Shown here: positions 9,940 to 17,809 of the stretch, in pieces | How positions within the stretch are numbered: position 1 is the stretch's first letter | Layout: each line of letters begins with the position of its first letter | Assembly: GCF_001687665.2 (NCBI RefSeq) | Contig: NZ_CP016543.2 | Coordinates: 2,046,001 to 2,110,000, forward strand | Origin: Planococcus donghaensis | GTDB taxonomy: Bacteria; Bacillota; Bacilli; Bacillales_A; Planococcaceae | Length of the DNA: 64,000 nucleotides | Direction: 5' to 3' | Notes under the pieces: generated by a model | What the model was told of the DNA's origin: nothing | Database searches by the model: none | What the model saw: only the letters and a program-made list of their open reading frames with translations | Translations under genes and position numbers: made by a program

Positions 9940-10974
9940 TTAAATAATATTTTCCTCGATTAACGCTTCAGCGATTTGTACGGAATTCAAAGCTGCGCCT
10001 TTAACCAAATTATCCGAAACGACCCAAAGGTGGAAACCGTTCGGGTTATCTAAGTCTTGACGAATACGTCCAACAAACACTTCATCTAAACCAGCCGTCA
10101 TTAATGGCATCGGATAAACTTGATTTGATGGATCGTCCATTAGTTCAACACCGGGTGCATTTGTCATTGCTTGTTTCACTTGGTCAACTGTTGCTTCTTT
10201 TTCTAGTTCTACATAGACCGATTCTGAATGCCCTGTGACTACCGGCAAGCGTACACAAGTAGCTGCTACTGCTAAAGAATCGTCATGCATTATTTTTTTT
10301 GTTTCGTTGATCATTTTCATTTCTTCAAACGTGTAACCATTGGCTGTGAATTGATCAATTTGTGGAACCACATTAAAAGCAATCGGGTAATGATGTTCAG
10401 CTGATTTAACTGGCAACACTTTTGCCTCTGCATCTTTTGCATTATCAAAGTCAGCAGCTTGCGCTTTTAATTCATTGATTGCATCAATTCCAGCACCAGA
10501 CACCGCTTGATAAGTTGAAACGACAACTTTGCTCATCCCGTACAACTCTTTTAATGGTTGTAACGCACAAACCATTTGAATCGTAGAACAGTTTGGATTG
10601 GCAATAATTCCTTTGTGTAAACGAAGATCCTCTTTGTTTACTTCAGGCACAACAAGCGGTACTTCTTTATCCATACGGAATGCACTCGTATTATCAATAA
10701 CAATTGCGCCTCGTTTAACAGCTTCTGGTGCAAACTTCTCTGATACACTGCCCCCAGCGCTAAACAACGCGATATCGATGCCTTCAAATGATTCTGGCTT
10801 TGCTTCTTGGACTGTATACGTTTTGCCATTGAATTCAATTTCTTTTCCAGCAGAACGACTAGAAGACAAAAAGACGATATCTTTTATCGGAAAATTACGT
10901 TTTTCCAATTGCTCTTTCATTTGCTGACCAACTGCTCCTGTTGCTCCCATAATTGCCACATTGTATGTTTTCAA
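9940..10974 (-). CDS. asd: Aspartate-semialdehyde dehydrogenase
   Basis: This NADPH-dependent enzyme reduces aspartyl-phosphate to aspartate semialdehyde, the branch point to lysine, diaminopimelate, threonine and methionine. The N-terminal Rossmann motif is GATGAVGQQ (residues 10-18) and the catalytic Cys129 lies in NPNCSTIQ. Length is about 344 residues, as expected. The open frame runs far upstream through a repeat element, but the protein starts at TTG 10974, eight bases after GAGGGAG; the upstream codons do not look like protein. In B. subtilis asd is followed by dapG and dapA and preceded by spoVFAB; none is present here, and asd is a single-gene unit ending in a terminator. Confidence 0.95.
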   Translation of the reverse strand: MKTYNVAIMGATGAVGQQMKEQLEKRNFPIKDIVFLSSSRSAGKEIEFNGKTYTVQEAKPESFEGIDIALFSAGGSVSEKFAPEAVKRGAIVIDNTSAFRMDKEVPLVVPEVNKEDLRLHKGIIANPNCSTIQMVCALQPLKELYGMSKVVVSTYQAVSGAGIDAINELKAQAADFDNAKDAEAKVLPVKSAEHHYPIAFNVVPQIDQFTANGYTFEEMKMINETKKIMHDDSLAVAATCVRLPVVTGHSESVYVELEKEATVDQVKQAMTNAPGVELMDDPSNQVYPMPLMTAGLDEVFVGRIRQDLDNPNGFHLWVVSDNLVKGAALNSVQIAEALIEENII

Positions 10975-11005
10975 ACTATTCGCTCCCTCAATAATGATTT
11001 GAGTT

Positions 11006-11011
11006 ATTGTA
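11006..11011 (-). promoter_or_regulatory. Candidate extended -10 promoter of asd
   Basis: Minus strand reads TGTTACAAT, an extended -10 element, about 30 bases before the asd start. No good -35 is seen. Confidence 0.45.
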
Positions 11012-11049
11012 ACATAATTTAGTCTGCTAAAGGAATAGAAAACACAAAA

Positions 11050-11073
11050 AAGCTTCCTTAAACTAAGGAAGCT
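11050..11073. repeat. Direct repeat, distal copy, flanking the 170-bp element
   Basis: These 24 bases match 11244-11267 at 22 positions (TT versus CC is the only difference). The copy contains the complete mlpA terminator hairpin. Confidence 0.85.
11051..11073 (-). terminator. Intrinsic terminator of mlpA, displaced from its gene
   Basis: AGCTTCCTTA/TAAGGAAGCT hairpin with a 3-base loop, followed on the minus strand by TTTTTT. It lies about 180 bases after the mlpA stop, because a small element sits between them. Confidence 0.9.
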
Positions 11074-11243
11074 CAGACTGTAGACAAAAGAATAGTTACT
11101 CATTTTTTTATGCATATGGGATTCGCAGCACCTAGTGGACGCTTTCCGCGGACTCCGCGCTGAGCCCATGGAAAGCGAAGTGGCCAGCCCAGGTGAAGAT
11201 TATACATCACTATTCAGTTTAACAAGACTTTGTTTACAGTCTG
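11074..11243. mobile_element. 170-bp MITE-like inverted-repeat element
   Basis: The element is bounded by 15-base terminal inverted repeats (CAGACTGTA[G/A]ACAAA, one mismatch) and flanked by 24-base near-identical direct repeats. Its GC-rich core at 11135-11185 holds nested arms CGCTTTCC/GGAAAGCG and GCGGA/TCCGC. The GTGGACGCTTTCCGCGG start of the core resembles a short repeat I recall as common between genes in Bacillaceae and Planococcaceae. It has no coding capacity; the open frame through it continues upstream of asd only by chance. Mobility is inferred from the termini and duplication. Confidence 0.65.
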
Positions 11244-11267
11244 AAGCCCCCTTAAACTAAGGAAGCT
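11244..11267. repeat. Direct repeat, gene-proximal copy, covering the mlpA stop codon
   Basis: This copy overlaps the last codons and TAA stop of mlpA. Its distal arm is changed (CCCC instead of CTTCC context), so it no longer forms the full terminator stem. Confidence 0.8.
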
Positions 11268-12478
11268 GCTTTCGGTCGAATTATAGAAATAGCTGGTGTT
11301 TCTACTAGAATTTCTAATAGTTCCATTACTTTTTCGAGTGAAACTTGATCGATTTGTGTTAATACTTCTTCGTAAGACTGGTGTTTCCCCAGTAGCAATT
11401 CGTGTCTGCCGTTGCGACTCATGCGTGCGCTCGTACTTTCAAGTCCGAGCATTAAACTGCCTTTTAACTGCTCTTTAGAATCTGTAATTTCCTGCTCAGT
11501 GATGCCACCATTTTTGAGTTCTTTTAGTAAACTTAATATGACTTGTTGCATTTCGGCCATTTGCTCATCTGAAGTTCCTCCGTAAATCGCCAACGTTCCA
11601 TGGTCGGAATATGCTGAATGATAAGAGAAAATAGAATAAGCTAAACCGCGTTGTTCTCTAATTTCTTGGAACAACCTCGAAGACATAGAGCCGCCAATAA
11701 TATTATTTAACACAGTAATGTTATAAATATCTGGATCGTTTAAAGACAAGCCCGGATAACCAAGACATAAATGACCTTGTTCCGTTTCTTTATTTTTTAA
11801 AGAATAGCCAGAAGTGAAATTAGGAAGCTCGTATTTTTTAGGACTTTCTTCTTTTTCAAAATTCCCAAATAACACTTCAATCTTCTCTAATAACGCTGGC
11901 GTGATATTTCCTGCTACTGATACGACCGTATTCGCTGGTGTATAGTGGCGGTCCATATAATCACGAATTTTCTCTGGTGTAAATTTCGCTAATGTTTCAG
12001 CAGTTCCAAGTATCGGTGCACCAATGGAATTTCGCGGGTACATTACACGCCAAAGTTGCTCATGAACATCATCATCAGGCATGTCTTCCGTCATGCTAAT
12101 TTCCTCAAGAATGACTTGGCGCTCTTTATCAAATTCTTCTGGGTCCATTTGTGAGTTGAAGAACATATCTGCTAACACTGTTACTGCGTGCTCTGCATGG
12201 TGATCTAATACTTTGGCATAGTAGCATGTATACTCTTTTGACGTATAAGCGTTTATATCGCCGCCAATACGATCAAATTCACGAGCGATTTCTTTAGCTG
12301 TTCTTGAATCTGTTCCTTTAAACAGCATATGTTCGATAAAATGGGTAATGCCATTTTCTTCTGGCAATTCGTCTCGTGAGCCATTATTCACAAAGACTCC
12401 CATTGCGACAGAATGAAAATATGGGATATGTTCGGAAACAATGCGCAATCCATTTTTGCAAGTCTTTGTAGTTACCAT
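11252..12478 (-). CDS. mlpA: M16-family zinc peptidase MlpA (YmxG-like)
   Basis: This is a mitochondrial-processing-peptidase-like metalloprotease (408 residues). The inverted zinc motif HFIEH is at residues 46-50 (His46, Glu49, His50), with a downstream glutamate ligand region (KEYTCYYAKVLDHHAEHA). The C-terminal half is the inactive M16 domain. Its native substrate is not established. It follows pnp, as in B. subtilis. Three in-frame ATGs lie close together; I chose 12478, nine bases after AGGAGG. The stop codon TAA is inside the original terminator stem, and a small repeat element has since been inserted immediately downstream. Confidence 0.9.
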   Translation of the reverse strand: MVTTKTCKNGLRIVSEHIPYFHSVAMGVFVNNGSRDELPEENGITHFIEHMLFKGTDSRTAKEIAREFDRIGGDINAYTSKEYTCYYAKVLDHHAEHAVTVLADMFFNSQMDPEEFDKERQVILEEISMTEDMPDDDVHEQLWRVMYPRNSIGAPILGTAETLAKFTPEKIRDYMDRHYTPANTVVSVAGNITPALLEKIEVLFGNFEKEESPKKYELPNFTSGYSLKNKETEQGHLCLGYPGLSLNDPDIYNITVLNNIIGGSMSSRLFQEIREQRGLAYSIFSYHSAYSDHGTLAIYGGTSDEQMAEMQQVILSLLKELKNGGITEQEITDSKEQLKGSLMLGLESTSARMSRNGRHELLLGKHQSYEEVLTQIDQVSLEKVMELLEILVETPAISIIRPKAASLV

Positions 12479-12500
12479 GTGCATGTTCCTCCTCATAGTA

Positions 12501-12529
12501 AAAAATTGCCGACAATGTCGGCAATTTTT
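12501..12529 (-). terminator. Intrinsic terminator after pnp
   Basis: AAAAATTGCCGAC/GTCGGCAATTTTT hairpin with a 3-base loop. Because both flanks are A/T runs it could act on either strand, but only minus-strand genes are present. Confidence 0.88.
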
Positions 12530-12541
12530 GTATGGTTAACT

Positions 12542-14659
12542 TTATTCTTGATTTTGTTTTTCTGCTGCTTCTTTTTGCTCTTTTAAAACAACTTTACGTG
12601 ATAAGTTTACACGGCCTTGACGGTCAATTTCAATTACTTTGACTTGGATGATTTGATCCATCTTCAAGACATCTTCGACTTCTTTTGTCCGTTCTTCTTG
12701 GATTTCAGAAATATGAAGAAGCCCGTCTTTTCCAGGGAACAATTCAACAAATGCCCCAAACTTCTCAATGCGTTTTACTTTGCCTTCGTAATATTCGCCG
12801 ACTTTAGCCTCGCGAACAATGTTTTCAATCATTGCTTTCGCTTTTGCGTTCATTTCTTCATCAACAGAAGATATGAAGATGGTACCATCTTGTTCAGTAT
12901 CAATTTTAACGCCAGTTTCATCAATGATTTTGTTGATCACTTTACCACCAGGTCCGATAACGTCGCGGATCTTGTCTGGGTTGATCTTCACCATGATGAT
13001 TTTCGGAGCGTATTTAGAAAGAGTAGTTCTCGGTTCAGCAATTGTTGCCAACATTGATTCTAAAATGTGGATACGTCCAATTTGAGCTTGCGTCAACGCT
13101 TCTTCTAAAATTTCACGAGAAAGACCGTCAATCTTAATGTCCATTTGAAGAGCTGTAATGCCTTTTGCAGTACCGGCTACTTTAAAGTCCATATCGCCAA
13201 GATGATCTTCCATTCCTTGAATATCAGACAATACCGTATAGTTGTCGCCTTTTTTCACTAGACCCATTGCAATACCTGCAACTGGAGCTGTAAGTGGTAC
13301 ACCTGCATCCATCATCGCAAGTGTTGACGCACAAATACTTGCTTGCGAAGTAGAACCGTTCGATTCAAGTACTTCTGCAACAAGACGAATTGTATATGGG
13401 AAATCTTTTTCGTTTGGAATAACTGCTTCTAATGCGCGCTCACCAAGTGCCCCGTGACCGATTTCGCGGCGACCTGGTCCACGAAGGAATCCAGTTTCAC
13501 CAACCGAGAACAACGGGAAGTTGTAATGGTGCATAAAGCGTTTTGTATCTTCAATACCAAGACCGTCGATGATTTGAACATCACCTAATGCGCCTAGCGT
13601 ACAAATACTCATCGCTTGCGTTTGTCCACGCGTAAATAGACCAGAACCATGTGTACGGTTCAAAATGCCAACTTCAGAAGATAATGGACGGATTTCAGAA
13701 GGTCCACGGCCATCCGGACGGATTTTTTCGTCTGTGATTAAACGACGAACTTCATCTTTCACCATTTTATCTAAAATTTGACCTGCTTGTTTTTTAACAG
13801 CATCGTCAGATTCTTCGTAAGCTGCCATTGCGCGTGCTTTAACTTCGTCAATTGCTTCGTTGCGCGCTTGTTTTTCGTTAATTTGAACTGCTGCGTTTAA
13901 ATCAGCTTCAACAGCTTCTTTAAGAGATGAAGTCAATTCTGCATCCAATTCATATAATTGAATGTCCGATTTTGCTTTGCCCACTTCTTCAGCAATTTGT
14001 TCTTGGAAAGCGATCAATTTCTTAATCTCTTCATGACCGAACATAATTGCTTCTAAAATGACTTCTTCAGAAACTTCTTTTGCTCCCGCTTCAACCATAT
14101 TAATCGCATCTTTTGTTCCAGCTACGATTAAGTTGATTGAGCTTTGCTCAAGCTGATCGTTTGTTGGGTTAATAATATACTGACCGTCGATCAATCCAAC
14201 GATTACGCCAGCAATTGGTCCGCCAAAAGGAATATCTGAAATCATTAATGCTAATGAAGATCCAAACATTGCAGCCATTTCTGATGGGCAATCTTGGTCA
14301 ACAGACATAACCATTGAAATCACTTGAACTTCATTACGGAAACCATCTGGGAATAATGGACGGATAGGACGATCGATTAAACGACTTGTTAATGTCGCTT
14401 TTTCAGATGGACGCCCTTCACGTTTAATAAATCCGCCTGGAATTTTACCAACTGCGTAAAGACGTTCTTCGTAGTTTACAGTTAACGGGAAGAAATCTAG
14501 TGGTTTTGGCGTTTTTGATGCTGTTGCAGTTGATAAGACTGCTGTATCACCGTAACGGATTAATGCAGCCCCGTTTGCTTGTTTTGCCAATTGGCCAACC
14601 TCTACTTGTAATTCGCGGCCTGCCCAATCCAATGTGTAGACTTTTTTTGTTTGCTCCAT
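12542..14659 (-). CDS. pnp: Polyribonucleotide nucleotidyltransferase (PNPase)
   Basis: This trimeric 3'-5' phosphorolytic exoribonuclease degrades mRNA in the cytoplasm. Two RNase PH domains flank an all-alpha linker. The second PH domain carries [13 protein letters not shown] and [15 protein letters not shown], and a KH domain ([20 protein letters not shown]) and an S1 domain ([20 protein letters not shown]) follow. Length 705 matches B. subtilis. The start ATG at 14659 has GAGGAG nine bases upstream. It follows rpsO, as in most bacteria, but has both its own promoter and an rpsO terminator upstream. Confidence 0.97.
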   Translation of the reverse strand: MEQTKKVYTLDWAGRELQVEVGQLAKQANGAALIRYGDTAVLSTATASKTPKPLDFFPLTVNYEERLYAVGKIPGGFIKREGRPSEKATLTSRLIDRPIRPLFPDGFRNEVQVISMVMSVDQDCPSEMAAMFGSSLALMISDIPFGGPIAGVIVGLIDGQYIINPTNDQLEQSSINLIVAGTKDAINMVEAGAKEVSEEVILEAIMFGHEEIKKLIAFQEQIAEEVGKAKSDIQLYELDAELTSSLKEAVEADLNAAVQINEKQARNEAIDEVKARAMAAYEESDDAVKKQAGQILDKMVKDEVRRLITDEKIRPDGRGPSEIRPLSSEVGILNRTHGSGLFTRGQTQAMSICTLGALGDVQIIDGLGIEDTKRFMHHYNFPLFSVGETGFLRGPGRREIGHGALGERALEAVIPNEKDFPYTIRLVAEVLESNGSTSQASICASTLAMMDAGVPLTAPVAGIAMGLVKKGDNYTVLSDIQGMEDHLGDMDFKVAGTAKGITALQMDIKIDGLSREILEEALTQAQIGRIHILESMLATIAEPRTTLSKYAPKIIMVKINPDKIRDVIGPGGKVINKIIDETGVKIDTEQDGTIFISSVDEEMNAKAKAMIENIVREAKVGEYYEGKVKRIEKFGAFVELFPGKDGLLHISEIQEERTKEVEDVLKMDQIIQVKVIEIDRQGRVNLSRKVVLKEQKEAAEKQNQE

Positions 14660-14695
14660 AATATCGAGCTCCTCTCTATTACCGTGTATCTATAT

Positions 14696-14724
14696 ACTAT
14701 ATGTATCCAATAGTAGTGTATCAA
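14696..14724 (-). promoter_or_regulatory. Sigma-A promoter of pnp
   Basis: Minus-strand TTGATA (14724-14719), a 17-base spacer and TATAGT (14701-14696), about 30 bases before the pnp RBS. Confidence 0.7.
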
Positions 14725-14773
14725 AAAAGCATCCAGTATGCGATGCGATAGTTTAAAGTTTTATCCATAAAGA

Positions 14774-14797
14774 AAAAGCGGGACGAATCCCGCTTTT
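14774..14797 (-). terminator. Intrinsic terminator after rpsO
   Basis: AAAAGCGGGA/TCCCGCTTTT hairpin, 10-bp stem with a 4-base loop, just after the rpsO stop. Confidence 0.88.
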
Positions 14798-14808
14798 ACT
14801 GTTTACTA

Positions 14809-15078
14809 TTAACGGCGTAGGCCAAGTCTTGCGATTAACTCGCGGTAGCGAGCTACTTCGTTTTCACGTAAGTATTTTAGCAAGTTACGACGGCGTCCAA
14901 CCATTTTGAATAGACCACGACGTGAGTGATGATCTTTTTTGTGAGTACGTAAGTGCTCATTCAAGTTGTTGATGTCTTCTGTAAGAATAGCGATTTGAAT
15001 CTCTGCAGACCCAGTATCAGTGTCGTGCACTTTGTATTCGCTAATCAATTCATTTTTGCGTTCTTGTGTGATTGCCAT
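14809..15078 (-). CDS. rpsO: 30S ribosomal protein S15
   Basis: S15 binds 16S rRNA early in 30S assembly and forms a bridge to the 50S subunit. The protein is 89 residues, the family's normal length, with motifs [13 protein letters not shown] and [11 protein letters not shown]. The open frame extends 24 codons upstream, but ATG at 15078 with AGGAGGTGG eight bases before it gives the canonical MAITQERK start. It has its own promoter and a leader of about 90 bases. Confidence 0.97.
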   Translation of the reverse strand: MAITQERKNELISEYKVHDTDTGSAEIQIAILTEDINNLNEHLRTHKKDHHSRRGLFKMVGRRRNLLKYLRENEVARYRELIARLGLRR

Positions 15079-15170
15079 ACTGTTTCCACCTCCTAATTTC
15101 TGATATCCCCAATTACCGAGCAAACGTTGGTGATTCGATTTGCCAAGCAACGGTTTGTACTTTTAGTACT
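15079..15170 (-). promoter_or_regulatory. Structured rpsO leader, possible S15 autoregulatory site
   Basis: The 5' untranslated region begins with a GTACT/AGTAC hairpin, then an arm AAACCGTTG that can pair with CAACGTTT (one bulge). S15 represses its own translation through leader RNAs in several bacteria, including Bacillales relatives. Assignment to that class is inferred; I cannot fold it or search for it. Confidence 0.45.
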
Positions 15171-15175
15171 CATAA

Positions 15176-15204
15176 ATAATAGCATACGGCATTTTTAAAA
15201 TCAA
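15176..15204 (-). promoter_or_regulatory. Sigma-A promoter of rpsO
   Basis: Minus-strand TTGATT (15204-15199), a 17-base spacer and TATTAT (15181-15176), with an extended TG before the -10. Confidence 0.75.
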
Positions 15205-15213
15205 CTGCACGGG

Positions 15214-16164
15214 TCAATTTGTACGACTGAAAATTTGTTCGGCGGTTATTTTATCACGTTGAATTTGCGCTTTCAGTTCGTCAATTCCTGAAAATTTTTG
15301 TTCATCGCGAATGCGATCATGCCATTCGACTTCTACCATTTCTCCGTATATCGATTTATCAAACTCAAGAATATGAACTTCAATTACTTGTTTTTTGACA
15401 TCCGGATTATTAAATGTTGGTTTATAGCCAATATTGCAGACGCCGTTATACACGTTGCCTTGCACGCGAATCTTCACAGCATATACACCTCTACTCGGCA
15501 CAACTGCACCAAGTTCAGGTTCAATATTAGCTGTTGGAAATCCGATTGTCCGCCCTCGCTTATCACCATTGACAACCGTACCTAAAACGCGGAAAGGTCT
15601 CCCAAGCAATTGACACACTTCCCCAGTTTCTCCTTGCTTTAACAATTCACGAATACGAGTTGAGCTAACTTTTTCGTCGCCTTCTTCTAACTTTTCAGCG
15701 ATCGTAACGCCATAACGACCTTCACTCATCTGTTTCATCAATTCCATATCGCCTTTTCCTTTGCATCCAAATGAAAAGTCAAAACCAGCTGTAACGTGTT
15801 TTGCATTGAGACCGGTGATAAAATAGTTGATAAAATCTTCAGGGGTCAACTTCGCAAACTCCGAAGTAAATCGAATGATAAAGCAGTAATCCACATTCAT
15901 ATCTGCCAGAATATCCATTTTTTGCTGCATAGGAGTTATGTAGAAAACTTCTTCTTTTCTTCCTCCAAGCACAAGTGACGGATGCGGATCAAAAGTCATA
16001 ACAGCGGATTTAATGCCTTGTTGTTTAGCTTGTTTAATCGCTTCTCCAATAACGCGCTGGTGGCCTTTATGTACCCCATCAAAAAAACCAAGCGCCAAAG
16101 ATAAGGGGCCCGTCTCGCTATCGGGTTTTACGTGATGCGGATACGTTAAATGAATAATTTCCAT
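15214..16164 (-). CDS. ribF: Bifunctional riboflavin kinase/FAD synthetase
   Basis: This enzyme phosphorylates riboflavin to FMN and adenylylates FMN to FAD. The N-terminal nucleotidyltransferase domain (about 1-185) has LGFFDGVHKGHQ and the ISSTRIR-like VSSTRIRELL. The C-terminal flavokinase domain has the PTAN motif in GRTIGFPTANIE. Length 316 is typical. It starts one base after the truB stop, with the RBS GAGGTG lying inside the last truB codons, so the pair is translationally coupled. No FMN riboswitch is present, as expected for ribF in this position. Confidence 0.96.
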   Translation of the reverse strand: MEIIHLTYPHHVKPDSETGPLSLALGFFDGVHKGHQRVIGEAIKQAKQQGIKSAVMTFDPHPSLVLGGRKEEVFYITPMQQKMDILADMNVDYCFIIRFTSEFAKLTPEDFINYFITGLNAKHVTAGFDFSFGCKGKGDMELMKQMSEGRYGVTIAEKLEEGDEKVSSTRIRELLKQGETGEVCQLLGRPFRVLGTVVNGDKRGRTIGFPTANIEPELGAVVPSRGVYAVKIRVQGNVYNGVCNIGYKPTFNNPDVKKQVIEVHILEFDKSIYGEMVEVEWHDRIRDEQKFSGIDELKAQIQRDKITAEQIFSRTN

Positions 16165-16165
16165 A

Positions 16166-17095
16166 CTACACCTCGTTTGCTGTCGGAAAACCGAACATTT
16201 TTTCAGGTTTCATCTTGTCCGCTTTTTCAGGATGATCTTTATAAAGTGCTACAGGCTGTCCTTTATACGTCAACACAACAAATCCCATTTGGTCGAGTAT
16301 AGAATGCCTTTCTAGTACTTGTCCATTTTTCACAGCAAAAACTTGTTTGGACTCAATTTCCATGAAAGGAAATAAACTCAATCCATAACTTAGCGGTTTC
16401 AAAACATCACCGATATGTCCATTTTGAGCAAGTTCAGCTACTTCGGCAAGTGTTACGCAATCCTTTTGGCTAAATTTTCCCGATTCAGTCCGCGTTAGTC
16501 TAGACATATGTGCAGGATAACCTAGAGCTTCTCCAATTTGCACAGCTAGTGTACGAATATAAGTTCCTTTTCCGCAACGTATGCGAATATTGAATTTGAT
16601 TTGTTGACCTGCCCACTCGCTATCGTTATTCATCAATTCGATTGAGTCGATTCGGACTGTTCGCTCTGGTCGCTCAACAGGAATTCCTTGACGCGCATAT
16701 TCGTACAATTTTTTACCATTTACTTTAACTGCCGAATACATAGGAGGAATTTGCTTAATATTCCCTGTTAATTGCAGCAATACAGCCTCTAATTGATTGC
16801 GGGTGATGACTTTTTCTGATAAATCTGTATCTACTGTTTCACCAGTCGCATCTTCTGTTTCAGTCGAATAACCAATTGTCACTTCCGCTTCATAAGTCTT
16901 TCCTTGGTCGGTAATATACTCCGCTACTTTCGTTGTGTTCCCGATACATATTGGCAATACGCCGTCTACTTCAGGATCTAAAGTGCCTGTATGTCCTACT
17001 TTTTTTGTTTGCAAAATCTTTCTTAACTTAAACACGCAATCGTGTGATGTCATTCCTTTTTCTTTCCATAACGGTAAAATTCCGTTTAACGCCAT
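16166..17095 (-). CDS. truB: tRNA pseudouridine-55 synthase
   Basis: TruB converts U55 of tRNA T-arms to pseudouridine and helps tRNA folding. The catalytic aspartate is in GHTGTLDPEVDG near residue 40, and a KVNGKKLYEYAR motif follows. A PUA-like C-terminal segment is present. Length is 309 residues. The gene is preceded by a terminator after rbfA, yet the B. subtilis order rbfA-truB-ribF is kept. The start ATG at 17095 has a weak, distant AAAGGGG. Confidence 0.95.
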   Translation of the reverse strand: MALNGILPLWKEKGMTSHDCVFKLRKILQTKKVGHTGTLDPEVDGVLPICIGNTTKVAEYITDQGKTYEAEVTIGYSTETEDATGETVDTDLSEKVITRNQLEAVLLQLTGNIKQIPPMYSAVKVNGKKLYEYARQGIPVERPERTVRIDSIELMNNDSEWAGQQIKFNIRIRCGKGTYIRTLAVQIGEALGYPAHMSRLTRTESGKFSQKDCVTLAEVAELAQNGHIGDVLKPLSYGLSLFPFMEIESKQVFAVKNGQVLERHSILDQMGFVVLTYKGQPVALYKDHPEKADKMKPEKMFGFPTANEV

Positions 17096-17127
17096 CTCAT
17101 TTTAACCCCTTTGCTTGATACAAAAAA

Positions 17128-17157
17128 AACCCGCTATCTATTATAGACAGCGGGCTT
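17128..17157 (-). terminator. Intrinsic terminator between rbfA and truB
   Basis: AACCCGCTATCTA/TAGACAGCGGG hairpin followed on the minus strand by eight T. Read-through must supply truB-ribF unless a promoter I cannot see exists. Confidence 0.85.
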
Positions 17158-17161
17158 TGTT

Positions 17162-17512
17162 TTAATCTTCTTTTGGTTCTTGAATATCACGCAATAATGT
17201 ATCAATCCGATTGCCATATGCAACCGATGAATCGATTTCAAAAGACAGTTCTGGAGTTTTACGAAGACGGATTCGTTGTCCAATTTCAGAACGGATAAAT
17301 CCTTTTGACTTCGTTAACCCAAGCAATGTCTGTTCTTTTGCATGGTCTTCGCCTAATACGCTGATATATACAGTTGCTTGCTGGAGATCTCCTGTAACTT
17401 CAACATCTGTTACAGTGACAAATCCGATACGTGGATCTTTCAGTTTTCGACTGATGATATCGCTAAGCTCTTTTTTCATCTGCTCAGCTACACGATTCGC
17501 GCGCATTGTCAT
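17162..17512 (-). CDS. rbfA: Ribosome-binding factor A
   Basis: RbfA binds the immature 30S subunit and assists 16S rRNA 5'-end maturation, with a role in cold adaptation. It is a single KH-like domain of 116 residues with [15 protein letters not shown] at the N-terminus and [14 protein letters not shown] at 17512 is seven bases after GAGGTGG; a second ATG two codons later is possible. Confidence 0.95.
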   Translation of the reverse strand: MTMRANRVAEQMKKELSDIISRKLKDPRIGFVTVTDVEVTGDLQQATVYISVLGEDHAKEQTLLGLTKSKGFIRSEIGQRIRLRKTPELSFEIDSSVAYGNRIDTLLRDIQEPKED

Positions 17513-17530
17513 TGATAGTCCACCTCGTTC

Positions 17531-17809
17531 TTACAAATATTCTTTTTCAATCTCCAAGCATTCCCAGGCAGGATTGCTTTCCAAATAGTAGAGAACCTGC
17601 GCCATTTCTTTATCTGCTACTTCTTTTGAGGAAGAAACGATAACAAAAGCGAGACGAGTTCGTTGCCATACATTTTGGTGATCAATCTCTGCTGCGGAAA
17701 CGTTGAATTTTTGTCTACTGCGGGTCAGCATGCTTTTAACTACTGCCCGCTTATCTTTTAACGAATGTGCCGTTGGAATGAAAAATTCGCATTCCATGTA
17801 GAGGATCAT
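17531..17809 (-). CDS. ylxP: DUF503 family protein YlxP
   Basis: This is a small cytoplasmic protein (92 residues) of the YlxP/DUF503 family, always found near infB and rbfA in Bacillales. The typical core is [17 protein letters not shown] role in ribosome assembly is suspected from context, but I do not know a proven function. Its ATG overlaps the infB stop by four bases (ATGA), showing coupling to IF2 translation. Confidence 0.9.
   Translation of the reverse strand: MILYMECEFFIPTAHSLKDKRAVVKSMLTRSRQKFNVSAAEIDHQNVWQRTRLAFVIVSSSKEVADKEMAQVLYYLESNPAWECLEIEKEYL

Noticed and set aside
10975..11169. N-terminal extension of the asd open frame (about 65 residues)
   Set aside because: The extension runs through the asd promoter and the repeat element, and its residues do not resemble any Asd. 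The TTG at 10974 has a good RBS and gives the family length.
12617..13057. Plus-strand frame of 146 codons opposite pnp
   Set aside because: Phe/Asn-rich antisense shadow without start signals.
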